Shown here: in pieces, positions 55,946-64,000 of the stretch
How positions within the stretch are numbered: the first letter of the stretch is position 1
Layout: each line of letters begins with the position of its first letter
Assembly (NCBI RefSeq): GCF_900048895.1
Contig: NZ_LT160640.1
Span: 1,256,758 to 1,320,757, forward strand
Direction: 5' to 3'
Length of the DNA: 64,000 nt
Origin: Neglectibacter timonensis
GTDB lineage: Bacteria; Bacillota; Clostridia; Oscillospirales; Acutalibacteraceae
The notes under the pieces: generated by a model
Databases searched by the model: none
Seen by the model: the letters and a program-made list of their open reading frames with translations, nothing else
Told to the model about the DNA's origin: nothing
Made by a program: the position numbers and the translations under genes

Positions 55946-57172
55946 TTATTTATCGTAGGTCAGCCCCTTCTTCGCCTGTACCTTGATAGGCAGGCCAAAG
56001 AGGTTGATAAAACCGGCGGAATCGTTCTGGTCGTATACCTCGTCCTCGTCAAAGGTGGCGATTTCTTCGTCATACAGGGAATAGGGAGAAGTGACGCCGG
56101 CGTCGATAATATTTCCCTTGTAGAGCTTAAGCTTTACATCGCCGGTCACGGTTTCCTGTGTGGAATCCACAAAAGCTGAGAGAGCCTGCCGCAGGGGAGT
56201 ATACCACTGGCCGAAATAGACCAGCTCTGCAAACTTCAAAGCTACCTGCTGCTTGTAGTGGAAGGTGTCCCTGTCAAGGCAGATTTCCTCCAGCTTATTG
56301 TGGGCATGATACAGGATGGCGCCGCCGGGAGTTTCGTACACACCGCGGGACTTCATGCCCACCAGCCTGTTCTCCACAATATCGGCCAAACCAATGCCGT
56401 TTTTGCCGCCCAGCTCGTTGAGCGCAGTCACCATTTCCGTGCCTGAAAGGGTTTTGCCATCGAGCTGTGTAGGCACACCCTTTTCAAAATGCAGGGTGAT
56501 ATAGGTGGGCTCATCGGGAGCCTGTTCCGGAGAAACGCCCATCTCCAGGAATCCAGGCTTATTATACTGAGGCTCATTGGCGGGGTTCTCCAGGTCCAGG
56601 CCCTCATGAGAAAGATGCCACAGGTTCTTATCCTTGGAATAGTTGGTCTCCCGGTTGATTTTCAGCGGGATGTTGTGGGCCTCCGCATATTCAATTTCCT
56701 CTTCTCTGGATTTCAGATCCCAGATTCGCCAGGGGGCGATAATTTTCAAGTCGGGCGCGTAGGCCTTGATGGCAAGCTCGAACCGCACCTGGTCGTTGCC
56801 CTTTCCGGTGCAGCCGTGGCAGATGGCGTCCGCCCCTTCTTTCTTGGCGATTTCCACAATTCCCTTGGCAATGATGGGCCGGGCGAAGGAGGTGCCCAGC
56901 AAATATTTATTTTCATATACGGCGCCCGCCTTGACGGTGGGATACACATAATCGGTTATGAACTCTTCCTTCAGATCCAGCACATAGAGCTTGGAAGCTC
57001 CGGTTTTCTTCGCCTTCTCCTCCAGCCCGTCCAGCTCGGTGCCCTGGCCGACGTCGCCCGAAACGGCGATCACCTCGCAGTTGTTGTAATTTTCCTTCAG
57101 CCAGGGGATAATGATCGAGGTATCCAGACCGCCGGAATATGCCAATACTACCTTTTTGATTTCGTTTGCCAT
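55946..57172 (-). CDS. argG: Argininosuccinate synthase
   Basis: 408 residues. PP-loop [17 protein letters not shown] at the N-terminus, [13 protein letters not shown] for ATP/citrulline binding, and [17 protein letters not shown]. It joins citrulline and aspartate at the cost of ATP. First gene of the cluster, behind a sigma-A promoter and a strong ARG box, so repression by ArgR/AhrC with arginine is expected. Confidence 0.97.
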   Translation of the reverse strand: MANEIKKVVLAYSGGLDTSIIIPWLKENYNNCEVIAVSGDVGQGTELDGLEEKAKKTGASKLYVLDLKEEFITDYVYPTVKAGAVYENKYLLGTSFARPIIAKGIVEIAKKEGADAICHGCTGKGNDQVRFELAIKAYAPDLKIIAPWRIWDLKSREEEIEYAEAHNIPLKINRETNYSKDKNLWHLSHEGLDLENPANEPQYNKPGFLEMGVSPEQAPDEPTYITLHFEKGVPTQLDGKTLSGTEMVTALNELGGKNGIGLADIVENRLVGMKSRGVYETPGGAILYHAHNKLEEICLDRDTFHYKQQVALKFAELVYFGQWYTPLRQALSAFVDSTQETVTGDVKLKLYKGNIIDAGVTSPYSLYDEEIATFDEDEVYDQNDSAGFINLFGLPIKVQAKKGLTYDK

Positions 57173-57297
57173 AAGTAACGCCCTCTCTTTGCAGATTATT
57201 TTCAGTGGATGCTTTCCTTCAATTCTGATTGTTCCTCAGTAAAATAACCGCTGAACAAATCGCGCCGGATTCATTCAGCGCTTCCCAAACAATTGCT

Positions 57298-57325
57298 ATT
57301 ATACACCCGTTTCTGGAAAAATCAA
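57298..57325 (-). promoter_or_regulatory. Promoter of the arg cluster
   Basis: Minus strand TTGATT (57320-57325), 16-bp spacer, perfect TATAAT (57298-57303); leader of about 120 nt before argG. Confidence 0.75.
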
Positions 57326-57331
57326 GAGTAA

Positions 57332-57349
57332 ATTGTATAATTATTCATA
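57332..57349 (-). promoter_or_regulatory. ARG box (ArgR/AhrC operator) upstream of argG
   Basis: Minus strand TATGAATAATTATACAAT matches TNTGAATWWWWATTCANW at 17 of 18 positions. It lies just upstream of the -35 box. Confidence 0.75.
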
Positions 57350-57368
57350 TCAATTCAAAAAACGGAAA

Positions 57369-57392
57369 ACGGCGCGGAATTTTCCGCGCCGT
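57369..57392 (-). terminator. Terminator of the TVP38-family gene
   Basis: ACGGCGCGGA (57369-57378) with TCCGCGCCGT (57383-57392), followed on the minus strand by TTTTCCG and T6. Confidence 0.8.
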
Positions 57393-57486
57393 GCCACTGT
57401 TTTTTGTTGTATATCACCCTTTTTCGCTTTGTAAGCATGCATATTCACAGGAAGAAAAAGCCGTTTTATGCACCTTATGCATATGA

Positions 57487-58248
57487 TTATGCAACCGGGT
57501 TCTCTGTCTGCCTGCAGAGGGATATTCTTTTCGCCTGAGGGATTTTTTCCGCTTTTTCCCGCCTGTCCCTTTCTTCCCGCTTTTTCATATAGCAGCGGTA
57601 CAGCAGAATTCCCAGACCGCTCAGAACGGCGGTAGCGGCAAACACGATAACGGCAAAGAGGTAATTCTGGGTGCCCAAGGCGTCCCCGCCGATAGTGGAG
57701 GTGATTACCGAAGGAATTCTCGCCGTGAGGGTGATAAAAATCCAGAAGGAAAGCTTCATCGGTGTAAGCCCCACAATATAGGTCATTACATCCTTGGGCG
57801 TTCCTGGAATCAGAAACAGGATATAGGCAATCAGATTCAGCCGTTTTTCATTTTGCAGGAATTTCAGGGAACGTATCTTTTCCTCGGACACGAACAGGGC
57901 GACAAAGCGCATGCCGAATTTTTTGACGAACAGAAACACGGTGACGCTACCCAGCAGCGCCCCCAGAAGGCAGAGGCCCGTACCCTCCACCGCGCCAAAG
58001 GCATAGCCCGCGCCGATTTCCAGAGGCTCTCCGGGAATGAACGCCACCACGATTTGAAACGCCATCATGCCTATGAACGCCAGCCTGCCCCAGGCCCCGC
58101 TGGCGTCTACCCAGGCGCGGAATTTCTCCGGCTCGGATACAAATTCCACCATCGGTTTTCCCACAAACCAGCATATGGCGCCGGTAAAAATCAAAAACAC
58201 CGCCAGACTGGCTACCGCCGCGATCCTTTTCTTTTTGTCTCTTTTCAT
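57487..58248 (-). CDS. TVP38/TMEM64-family (VTT domain) membrane protein
   Basis: 253 residues from the ATG at 58248 (GGGAGAG eight bases upstream). VTT/DedA-like core: FIPGEPLEIGAGYAFG, GALLGSVTVFLFVKKFG and the re-entrant PGTPKDVMTYIVGLTPM. About five to six membrane segments and a basic C-terminal tail. Relatives act in lipid scrambling or membrane homeostasis. Single gene; I see no clean promoter. Confidence 0.87.
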   Translation of the reverse strand: MKRDKKKRIAAVASLAVFLIFTGAICWFVGKPMVEFVSEPEKFRAWVDASGAWGRLAFIGMMAFQIVVAFIPGEPLEIGAGYAFGAVEGTGLCLLGALLGSVTVFLFVKKFGMRFVALFVSEEKIRSLKFLQNEKRLNLIAYILFLIPGTPKDVMTYIVGLTPMKLSFWIFITLTARIPSVITSTIGGDALGTQNYLFAVIVFAATAVLSGLGILLYRCYMKKREERDRREKAEKIPQAKRISLCRQTENPVA

Positions 58249-58745
58249 GCCGTATTCTCTCCCTTTTCCTGTTTTCCAAAATTCCCTGGCAGTGGGAAGC
58301 CTCCCGTGGGCCGTCAAGTACAACTGCACCCCTGACTTCCTGTATTGTCAGTAACCGCCGAGCGAATCATGCCGGATGGCCCGGCGCGGGTTTTTACAAC
58401 GTTTCCTATAATATAGGGGAAGAATATCAAATTTTCCTCAAAAGTTCCTTACGAAAAGCTTGCGATATCTTACAGAACTGAAAAAGAAGCTTGTATCAAA
58501 GCTCCTACTCCCGGAGCATTCGCTGCCCGCAGGCTGCCTCTGTGTTTTTTATGATGGTTGCGCCTCAGCCGAAGTATTTTTCAGCGCCGTTATTCCGCCA
58601 AAGGAGCCGCCGCATTCATCCGGAGTTGAGCTGTCTCGCCTGCACAGAAAGAAAGGGGCGCCGCAAAATCCCCCTTTTGCGGCGTCCCTCCTGAACATCT
58701 ACTTGCATGCTTCCCGGAACAGTTCTCTTGTATTGGCTTCCCACT
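58249..58745. other. 500-nt gene-free stretch upstream of the TVP38-family gene
   Basis: Holds a strong hairpin (about 58656-58668 with 58775-type arms inside 58655-58688: GGGCGCCGCAAAA and TTTTGCGGCGTCCC) and an AT-rich tract near 58405-58440 that may carry a promoter. A 95-codon plus-strand frame at 58460-58747 lacks a ribosome binding site and looks random. I see no gene. Confidence 0.4.
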
Positions 58746-58781
58746 AAAAAACCGTTGAGGCTTCAGGAGAAACGGTTTTTT
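58746..58781 (-). terminator. Terminator of bilR
   Basis: AAAAAACCGTT (58746-58756) with AACGGTTTTTT (58771-58781), T run on the minus strand, 25 nt past the stop. Confidence 0.82.
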
Positions 58782-58806
58782 ATCCAATTGGCTTAGCCGC
58801 TCCCCC

Positions 58807-60750
58807 TTATATGACGCTTGCCGCGTCGTAGGCGCTGTGAACGGCCTGGCAGAGATCGGCCGGGCTTCCTGCGCAGTCTCCCACCCGGATCACGGAAATT
58901 CCGGACGCTTCCAGCTGCTCTGAAGCAAAGGCTTCCGGACTGGCGCCCGCCGCCATGACAACAAAACTGCAGGGAAGCTCCTTTTCTGTTCCATCCTCCA
59001 CCGTGCAGATCACTGAACGGGAGGTGATCCGGCTGAGCTTATGGCCTGTCAGCAGCCTGACGCCTGCCAGCTCCAGCTCCCTTAGCAGGATGGGGCGTAC
59101 CGTATCCGATTCCTCCTTTGCAATGGCGTCCAGCATCTCCACGATTGTGATGTTGCATCCACGGGACGCCAGCAGTTCCGCCGTCTCCACGCCTACCAAG
59201 CCGCCTCCTATTACGATGACCTCACCGCCGCACATCTGCCGGCCGGAAAGCACCTTCCAAGCGTCCAACACATGAGGAAGCTGCGCTCCCTCCACAGGGA
59301 TCAAACGGTTATGCGCTCCCACCGCCACAATCACACAATCCGGTTCGAGTTCAATCAACTCCTCCTGAGTGGGAACCCTGCCCAGGAAGAATTCCACCCC
59401 CAGCCTCTGCGCCTCCTGCATAAGGAAATCTCCGGCCCGCATCACTTCATGCTTCCGGGGAGGTTCGCTGGCAATGCCCAGCTGCCCACCCAGACACAAT
59501 TCCCTTTCAAAGAGCGTGACACGATGCCCCCGCAGGGCTGCCACCCTGGCAGCTTCCAGTCCTGCCGGACCTCCGCCCACCACCGCCACGCGTTTCCTGG
59601 CCGCGGCAGGCTCCAGCCTTTTTTTCGCCTCATATCCATTTTCTGCATTGAGCACACAGCTGATAAACCTGCGCTGCTGAACGGCGTCAGTACAGCCCTT
59701 GTTGCACATGATACACTGGCGGATGCGTTCCGGTACGCCCTCCTGCAGCTTTTCCCCCCAATCCGGATCGCACAGCAGCGGACGGCCCAACCCCACCATA
59801 TCGCAGCAGCCGTTTTCCAGCATAGCTTCCGCATATTCCGGCGAGACGATGCGTCCCACCGTGGAGACCGGTACGCTCACCGCCTCTTTGACCGCCCTGG
59901 AGTAGGGTTCAAAAAAGCCGTAGGGTTCGGCGCCCATCGGCGGGATGGTATCGCCCATATTCCCCGTGTGGTTTGCCTGGGCCACATGGAAAAAGTCTAC
60001 GCCCGCCTGTTCCAGACGCCTGGCAAGCTCCACCGCCTCCTCCGGTTCCAATCCCCCCTTGCCTACCCGTTCCGCCGTCAGCGGATTCACAGAGATCACG
60101 GGCAGCTTGTACTCCAGCAGCAGCCCCGGGACTGCTTCCCGCAGGGTTTCCACCACCTGCAGGGCAAAACGGATGCGGTTCCCGAAGGAGCCTCCGTAGG
60201 CGTCCGCACGGTGATTGAGCACTTTGGAGCACAGCGCCCCCACCAGCCGGTCCCCGTGGATTTCAATGACGTCCACGCCTGCTTTTTCCGCCCTTTTGGC
60301 ACAGGCGGCATAGCTTTTCAGCACCTCTCCAAGCTGGCTCTCCGACACCTCGTCGATAAAGTGAGTCATGTCATAGTGCAGCTTCTTTCTGGCTTCCTCC
60401 ATATTCCCCTTCTGAAAAAGCTTCGTCAAACCCGGAACGTCATATTCAGGATAAAAAAGCTGGATAGCCAGACGGGCGCCAAAGCTGTGCACCGCCTCTG
60501 CGAGCCTTTGGAAACCTGGAATCTGCCGGTCGTCAAACAGGCGGGGCGTTGGGGAGAAGGTGCTGATGGGCGCCACATCCCCCAAGACAATATAACCGGT
60601 CCCGCCCTCCGCCAGGCGCTTATAAAAGTGAAAGCTCTGCTCCCCGATAGAACCGTCCCTCTCCTCATAGCCGGTAGTCAGAGGCGGGAACATAATACGG
60701 TTTGGAAACGTGACATTTTTAATTTTGATCGGTTCCAGCAATTTCATCAT
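58807..60750 (-). CDS. bilR: Bilirubin reductase BilR (old-yellow-enzyme family, FMN/[4Fe-4S]/FAD)
   Basis: 647 residues. An FMN TIM barrel (1-340), a [4Fe-4S] motif (Cys346, 349, 353, 365 in CIMCNKGC...C), and FAD/NAD(P) domains (VAVVGGGPAGLEAARVA; VIVIGGGLVGVETAELL), the layout of 2,4-dienoyl-CoA reductase. Where those enzymes have the HAHGYL active-site segment, this one reads EIHGDRLVG. The Asp-Arg pair is residues 166-167 if counted from the second ATG (60747), which agrees with the D166/R167 pair reported as diagnostic for the gut bilirubin reductase BilR. The divergent MarR and flavodoxin genes match bilQ and bilS. It reduces bilirubin towards urobilinogen. Start at 60750 or 60747 (GGAAGG upstream). 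Confidence 0.85.
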   Translation of the reverse strand: MMKLLEPIKIKNVTFPNRIMFPPLTTGYEERDGSIGEQSFHFYKRLAEGGTGYIVLGDVAPISTFSPTPRLFDDRQIPGFQRLAEAVHSFGARLAIQLFYPEYDVPGLTKLFQKGNMEEARKKLHYDMTHFIDEVSESQLGEVLKSYAACAKRAEKAGVDVIEIHGDRLVGALCSKVLNHRADAYGGSFGNRIRFALQVVETLREAVPGLLLEYKLPVISVNPLTAERVGKGGLEPEEAVELARRLEQAGVDFFHVAQANHTGNMGDTIPPMGAEPYGFFEPYSRAVKEAVSVPVSTVGRIVSPEYAEAMLENGCCDMVGLGRPLLCDPDWGEKLQEGVPERIRQCIMCNKGCTDAVQQRRFISCVLNAENGYEAKKRLEPAAARKRVAVVGGGPAGLEAARVAALRGHRVTLFERELCLGGQLGIASEPPRKHEVMRAGDFLMQEAQRLGVEFFLGRVPTQEELIELEPDCVIVAVGAHNRLIPVEGAQLPHVLDAWKVLSGRQMCGGEVIVIGGGLVGVETAELLASRGCNITIVEMLDAIAKEESDTVRPILLRELELAGVRLLTGHKLSRITSRSVICTVEDGTEKELPCSFVVMAAGASPEAFASEQLEASGISVIRVGDCAGSPADLCQAVHSAYDAASVI

Positions 60751-60827
60751 AGCAGCTGCCCTTCCTTTCTGAACATTCAAACCGCGGCGGCTCCAAACAC
60801 GACGCTAGAGCCTTTTTTCTTATGTCC

Positions 60828-60856
60828 ACTATAGTTCGATTATTTGACAAAGTCAA
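60828..60856 (-). promoter_or_regulatory. Promoter of bilR
   Basis: Minus strand TTGACT (60851-60856), 17-bp spacer, TATAGT (60828-60833). Confidence 0.78.
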
Positions 60857-60872
60857 GAAATCATTGTAGAAT
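60844..60872 (+). promoter_or_regulatory. Promoter of bilQ-bilS, sharing a palindrome with the bilR promoter
   Basis: Plus strand TTGACA (60844-60849), 17-bp spacer, TAGAAT (60867-60872). The two -35 boxes form the palindrome TTGACAAAGTCAA (60844-60856), a likely operator for BilQ, so one bound dimer could block both directions. Confidence 0.78.
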
Positions 60873-60906
60873 AAGTATAGAAAAATAGGGAGATTGAGAA
60901 AAACAA

Positions 60907-61350
60907 ATGAAAAAAACGCTATCTCTTGCCGTAACCGTACTATACAGGGATTTTTCCGACTTCTGTGAAAGCATCCTGCAGGAATCCGGGCTGTCCAAGG
61001 GTCTGCTCTTTTTTCTGCTTTATATTGGAAAACATCCGGGCTGTACACACGGGGAGGTTTCCGCCTACCTGGGAAGCGATAATGGACATACGACACGATG
61101 TGTCAACAGGATGATTGAGGGAGGATTTGTGCGCCGGGACGCTTCTGCCCTGGACCGGCGCGTACGCCGGCTGTGGCTGACGCCCCAGGGAGAAAAAACC
61201 TTTCACCGCTGCTATAATCTTTTTCTGCAGTGGGACCGGGAACGGTTTGGCAATGTACCGGAAAAAACAAAAACACAGGCGCGTCTGGCCCTAGCGGCTC
61301 TTCTGGAGGAAAGCGGGTGCTTCCCGCAGTTGAGTAGTGAAAGCCCATAA
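60907..61350 (+). CDS. bilQ: MarR-family regulator BilQ
   Basis: 147 residues. Winged helix with HTH segment CTHGEVSAYLGSDNGHTTRC VNRMIEGGF (about 48-76) and wing VRRDASALDRRVRRLWLTPQG (the DxR wing motif DRRVRR). MarR dimers usually repress and release DNA on binding a small phenolic or hydrophobic ligand; a tetrapyrrole or a toxic product is a natural guess here. GGGAGA precedes the ATG. It is divergent from bilR and 15 nt upstream of bilS. Confidence 0.85.
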   Translation: MKKTLSLAVTVLYRDFSDFCESILQESGLSKGLLFFLLYIGKHPGCTHGEVSAYLGSDNGHTTRCVNRMIEGGFVRRDASALDRRVRRLWLTPQGEKTFHRCYNLFLQWDRERFGNVPEKTKTQARLALAALLEESGCFPQLSSESP

Positions 61351-61365
61351 CCGGAGGTGTGTTAG

Positions 61366-61884
61366 ATGAAAGCCTACAAGTATTCCATTGTCTACAGCAG
61401 CCGTACTGGAAACACTGAATTTCTGGCCCGGGCAATCCGGGAAGCGCTGCCTCAGGAAAGCTGTGAATATTTCGGTCCTGCAGAACGCAGGGCTTTGAAA
61501 TCCTCCCTGCTCTTTATCGGCTTCTGGACTGATAAGGGCGCCTGCGACAGCGACACTTCTCTTTTTCTTAACGCCGTGCACAACAAGCGGATTTTTCTGT
61601 TCGGCACTGCGGGCTTCAGCGGCAATGATTCCTATTATGAGGCCATCCTGACTCAGGTGAAAGAGCTAATAGACCCTTCCAACCGGATTCTGGGTGCTTT
61701 TCTGTGCCAGGGTAAAATGCCGGCTCCGGTACGCAGGCGTTACGAGGAACTGCTGCGTCAAAATCCTGGCGACAGCAAGGTGCGCCAGCTGCTGGAAAAC
61801 TTTGACCGCGCAGCAGATCATCCCAACGCCGCGGACTGTGAAGCGCTGCTGCGATGTGTAGAGCAGGCGCTGAAAAAATTTTAA
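61366..61884 (+). CDS. bilS: Flavodoxin-like protein BilS
   Basis: 172 residues. Flavodoxin fold with the FMN-phosphate loop SSRTGNTEFLARAI at the N-terminus, a second loop IGFWTDKGACDSDT, and FGTAGFSGNDSYY. The C-terminal half is helical. In the bilirubin reductase system it is thought to deliver electrons to BilR. GGAGG lies ten bases before the ATG. Linked to bilQ as a two-gene unit and closed by a terminator. Confidence 0.83.
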   Translation: MKAYKYSIVYSSRTGNTEFLARAIREALPQESCEYFGPAERRALKSSLLFIGFWTDKGACDSDTSLFLNAVHNKRIFLFGTAGFSGNDSYYEAILTQVKELIDPSNRILGAFLCQGKMPAPVRRRYEELLRQNPGDSKVRQLLENFDRAADHPNAADCEALLRCVEQALKKF

Positions 61885-61935
61885 CCTTTCCGCAGAAGCA
61901 GAGAATCTGTGGCTGGCGCCTGAAGCAGCCGTATA

Positions 61936-61983
61936 AAAATGCCCCTGAATTTGGCCGAAGCAGGCCGCATTCAAGGGCATTTT
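61936..61983. terminator. Bidirectional terminator after bilS
   Basis: AAAATGCCCCTGAAT (61936-61950) with ATTCAAGGGCATTTT (61969-61983; one G-T pair) and an inner GGCC/GGCC stem. Confidence 0.82.
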
Positions 61984-62058
61984 CTGTTGGAACGCTTTTC
62001 TTGTCACCAGGTTCTGCCGTAACCTTCTGATACGGCAGCCCAGTTTTCTTCTCTTTTC

Positions 62059-62436
62059 TCAGGAAACCCTGGTAATGTACTGACAATACACATAGATATT
62101 CTGAATTTTTTTTGCCGCAACCCCATCCTCAGTCTCTACTTCGGGTTGGGTTTCCGACTTTGTGACATACAGCTTAATGGCAATGGCATCCTGACCGACA
62201 CGCATCTTCCTTACCGGCTTATAGGCGAAATCCCGCCGCTCTATCCCCACGTATTCATGCAGAACATCCTCAATGGACCGATCTGTAAAGCAGCGGAGAA
62301 TATCCTCGGTTTCATACATATCGATGATAGCCTTGGCCTCTTCAAAGCTGAGATTGGTGGAATGATAGTCTCCGGCCCCCACCACATACATGGTGCTGTT
62401 ATCGAGCAACAGCAAAGGTTCCTTCTTTTCTGGCAT
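62059..62436 (-). CDS. DUF1874-like protein (B116/ring-nuclease fold candidate)
   Basis: 125 residues from the ATG at 62436 (AAGGAGG upstream). The run LLLLDNSTMYVVGAG, then LSFEEAKAIIDMYE, SIEDVLHEYVGIE, and VGQDAIAIKL follows the order of conserved elements in the DUF1874 (STIV B116/YddF) family, some of which are viral ring nucleases that defeat type III CRISPR. The usual IGH catalytic segment is replaced by RCFT, so nuclease activity is doubtful. A weak match; it may be a distant relative or unrelated. Confidence 0.5.
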   Translation of the reverse strand: MPEKKEPLLLLDNSTMYVVGAGDYHSTNLSFEEAKAIIDMYETEDILRCFTDRSIEDVLHEYVGIERRDFAYKPVRKMRVGQDAIAIKLYVTKSETQPEVETEDGVAAKKIQNIYVYCQYITRVS

Positions 62437-62521
62437 AAGACAGACCTCCTTCTTGAAATGTTCTGAAAAGATTGACAAAGCATTGACAGATTGCACATGT
62501 CATATATTTATCATCAAATTC

Positions 62522-62550
62522 ATTATAGCAATTCTGCATAGGTAATTCAA
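62522..62550 (-). promoter_or_regulatory. Promoter of the DUF1874-like gene
   Basis: Minus strand TTGAAT (62545-62550), 17-bp spacer, perfect TATAAT (62522-62527). Confidence 0.8.
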
Positions 62551-62589
62551 GCAAAAAAGGCCTGTTAAAAAATTAATTAAGCAGAGCGA

Positions 62590-64000
62590 TCACAGCTCTT
62601 TCAAAATACCCGGTCCCTTTTTCAAAACCCAATGCCAGAGTACCGCGGCCAGCACCAAAAAGAGGCCGCTGCAGCAGAGAAGAAAGCTCTCCGCAGCCAA
62701 AAACGTTCCCAATTTCCAATAAACCAGCGCGGCTGCAGCAGGAATGAGCATACTGGCGAAGACGCCAATCATAGTAGAGGCGGACTGCTTGACAACCAGC
62801 GTATCGTTTACAGCGTCCATTTTGGGAAACCGGAGGTTGACCGCGAGACCGAAGCAGGGCACAAAGCACCCCAGCGAGGCGCAGAGGCAGAAAAGAGCCA
62901 GCAAAGCCTGGGGTGTGAGGGAAAAACCGTACCAAAGCAGGGGCAGGCACAAAAGTGCCGGTCCCCAGATCAGCAATGCGTTGAGAAGAGCTTTCACAAG
63001 AAACAGCGTACTGCTGCGGATCGGCGCCTCCTTCAGAATCCAGAGATATTTCCCTTCCAGGCTGATGGATGCACAGGCGGGCACCGTCATGAGAAACAGG
63101 AAAGAAAGTGCCGCCGCTACCAGCAAAACTGCCGGAACTCCCGGAATCTGCGCCAGCATCAGCTGCAGCGCATCCCTCTGAAACGCGGCAAAAATACTGC
63201 CCGCCAGAGCCATCATGGCGCCGATCCCCAAATTAAACAAATAGATGGGCGTTCCGAAAAAACGGCCGGCTTCCTTTTTCAGCAGCGCTGAAAACTGGCT
63301 GCCTGCGGCAAGAGAACCCAAACGGTAGTCGGAACGGGAGGAATGTGTTAGAAGCCTCGTCAGGATTCCCGTATAAAAACGGCTGAACAGCCACACCGCC
63401 AAAAGAAAAGGGACCAGCGTGATGGCCGCGAAACCCAGATAAGCCGGCAGGCTTCCGGCAAGGCCCAGACGCAGCAGGCCAAAAGGCAGCAGCCAGCTTC
63501 CCAGCGCTCCCTCGATTGCTCCCTGATGGGCCGCAATGTCCCCCACCGCCTGATTGATCTGAAAGGCTGCAACAAACACCAACGCCAGGAACACCAGATA
63601 TACCAGATTTGTCACCAGCGCCTTTCCCTGGGAACGGCTTTGGATCAACGCCAGGAAGAAGCCCACCACTGCGGAGAGCAGGGTGGAAAGCAGAGACAGG
63701 AACAGGGTGGAGATCATCAGGGCCATACAGAACAGAACCCCGCCTCCCCCTCCGTATACCAGGTAGATCACTCCTGCCGGGATCAACAGAAACACGTTGA
63801 AAATCAGGTTTTCCAAATAGAGAGCCAACAACTTGGAGAGCATGACGGAAAAAGCAGATACCGGCAGGGAAAACAACAAGTCCATATCCCTGCCGCCAAA
63901 CACGATGCCGCTGGCTCCCATAGAAGCAAACATCAAAGAAGCGGCGCAGGCCACCACCGCCATGAGTATGGGCAGCAGCTCCAAAAGGCCCACAGGCTGC
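62590..64000 (-). CDS. ABC-2-type exporter permease, 5' truncated
   Basis: At least 467 residues; the frame runs off the window end (GTG at 63993 is internal). About twelve hydrophobic segments in two halves, a soluble loop with SDYRLGSLAAGSQFSALLKKEAGRFFGT, and ISLEGKYLWILKEAPI, which matches the 'putative ABC exporter' permeases of Clostridia that pair with a separate ATPase. The ATPase should lie just upstream (beyond 64000). It would export a peptide, lipid or drug; cargo unknown. Confidence 0.8.
   Translation of the reverse strand, partial: QPVGLLELLPILMAVVACAASLMFASMGASGIVFGGRDMDLLFSLPVSAFSVMLSKLLALYLENLIFNVFLLIPAGVIYLVYGGGGGVLFCMALMISTLFLSLLSTLLSAVVGFFLALIQSRSQGKALVTNLVYLVFLALVFVAAFQINQAVGDIAAHQGAIEGALGSWLLPFGLLRLGLAGSLPAYLGFAAITLVPFLLAVWLFSRFYTGILTRLLTHSSRSDYRLGSLAAGSQFSALLKKEAGRFFGTPIYLFNLGIGAMMALAGSIFAAFQRDALQLMLAQIPGVPAVLLVAAALSFLFLMTVPACASISLEGKYLWILKEAPIRSSTLFLVKALLNALLIWGPALLCLPLLWYGFSLTPQALLALFCLCASLGCFVPCFGLAVNLRFPKMDAVNDTLVVKQSASTMIGVFASMLIPAAAALVYWKLGTFLAAESFLLCCSGLFLVLAAVLWHWVLKKGPGILKEL

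Noticed and set aside
58460-58747. 95-codon plus-strand frame upstream of the bilR terminator
   Set aside because: No ribosome binding site, no family, and it crosses a hairpin and terminator.
59272-60834. 520-codon plus-strand frame opposite bilR
   Set aside because: Composition is that of a reverse-strand shadow; no start signals.

Overview
The window reads as chromosome of an anaerobic, endospore-forming Clostridia-type Bacillota, most likely a gut organism. Support for this comes from AGGAGG-type ribosome binding sites, sigma-A-like promoters with 17-bp spacers, the sporulation operons spoIIAA-spoIIAB-sigF and spoIIGA-sigE, pyruvate:ferredoxin oxidoreductase, an [FeFe]-hydrogenase-family protein, enzymes for plant-glycan debranching, and a bilirubin-reductase gene set. 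No rRNA, tRNA, CRISPR array or intact mobile element was seen. Most genes lie on the minus strand.

Layout. 1-9.6 kb: 3' part of a sensor kinase, a hydrogenase-like Fe-S protein, the spoIIA operon, folC, valS and a YcaQ-type protein. 9.8-13.7 kb: two divergent S-layer-anchored exoproteins (NlpC/P60-like and transglutaminase-like, each with three SLH repeats). 14-20.2 kb: two small Cys-rich proteins, a GNAT, a GH51 arabinofuranosidase, a cytidine deaminase and a GH78 rhamnosidase. 20.2-24.5 kb: an accessory island with interspersed repeats, a relic phage tail-assembly chaperone carrying a canonical slippery site, a duplicated chaperone-end-plus-promoter block that now drives cargo genes, and a tiny lipoprotein. 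24.9-36.9 kb: nucleotidyltransferase, nifJ, CBS/CorC protein, MATE exporter, Fe-S aldo/keto reductase, L-lactate dehydrogenase, and spoIIGA-sigE. 37-46.3 kb: a small orphan protein, a SLOG protein, a hybrid histidine kinase, a NifU-like/GGGtGRT pair, HelD, a redox protein and a phosphatase.

46.6-57.2 kb holds a complete arginine biosynthesis cluster in transcription order argG-(Nudix)-argH-argC-argJ-(small membrane protein)-argB-[repeat]-(TfoX-C)-argD-(GNAT)-argF. A 17/18 match to the ARG box precedes argG and a weaker one precedes argJ, which suggests ArgR/AhrC control. The four non-arg genes are embedded with short gaps or ATGA overlaps and are probably co-transcribed.

57.5-64 kb: a TVP38-type membrane protein; a divergent unit that I identify as bilR (bilirubin reductase, with the diagnostic Asp-Arg active-site pair) facing bilQ (MarR) and bilS (flavodoxin-like), with overlapping -35 boxes in one palindrome; a DUF1874-like protein; and an ABC-2-type permease cut by the window end. 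The bil divergon, the relic chaperone with its frameshift signal and duplicated junction, and the uncharacterised NifU-like/GGGtGRT pair are the most rewarding parts.
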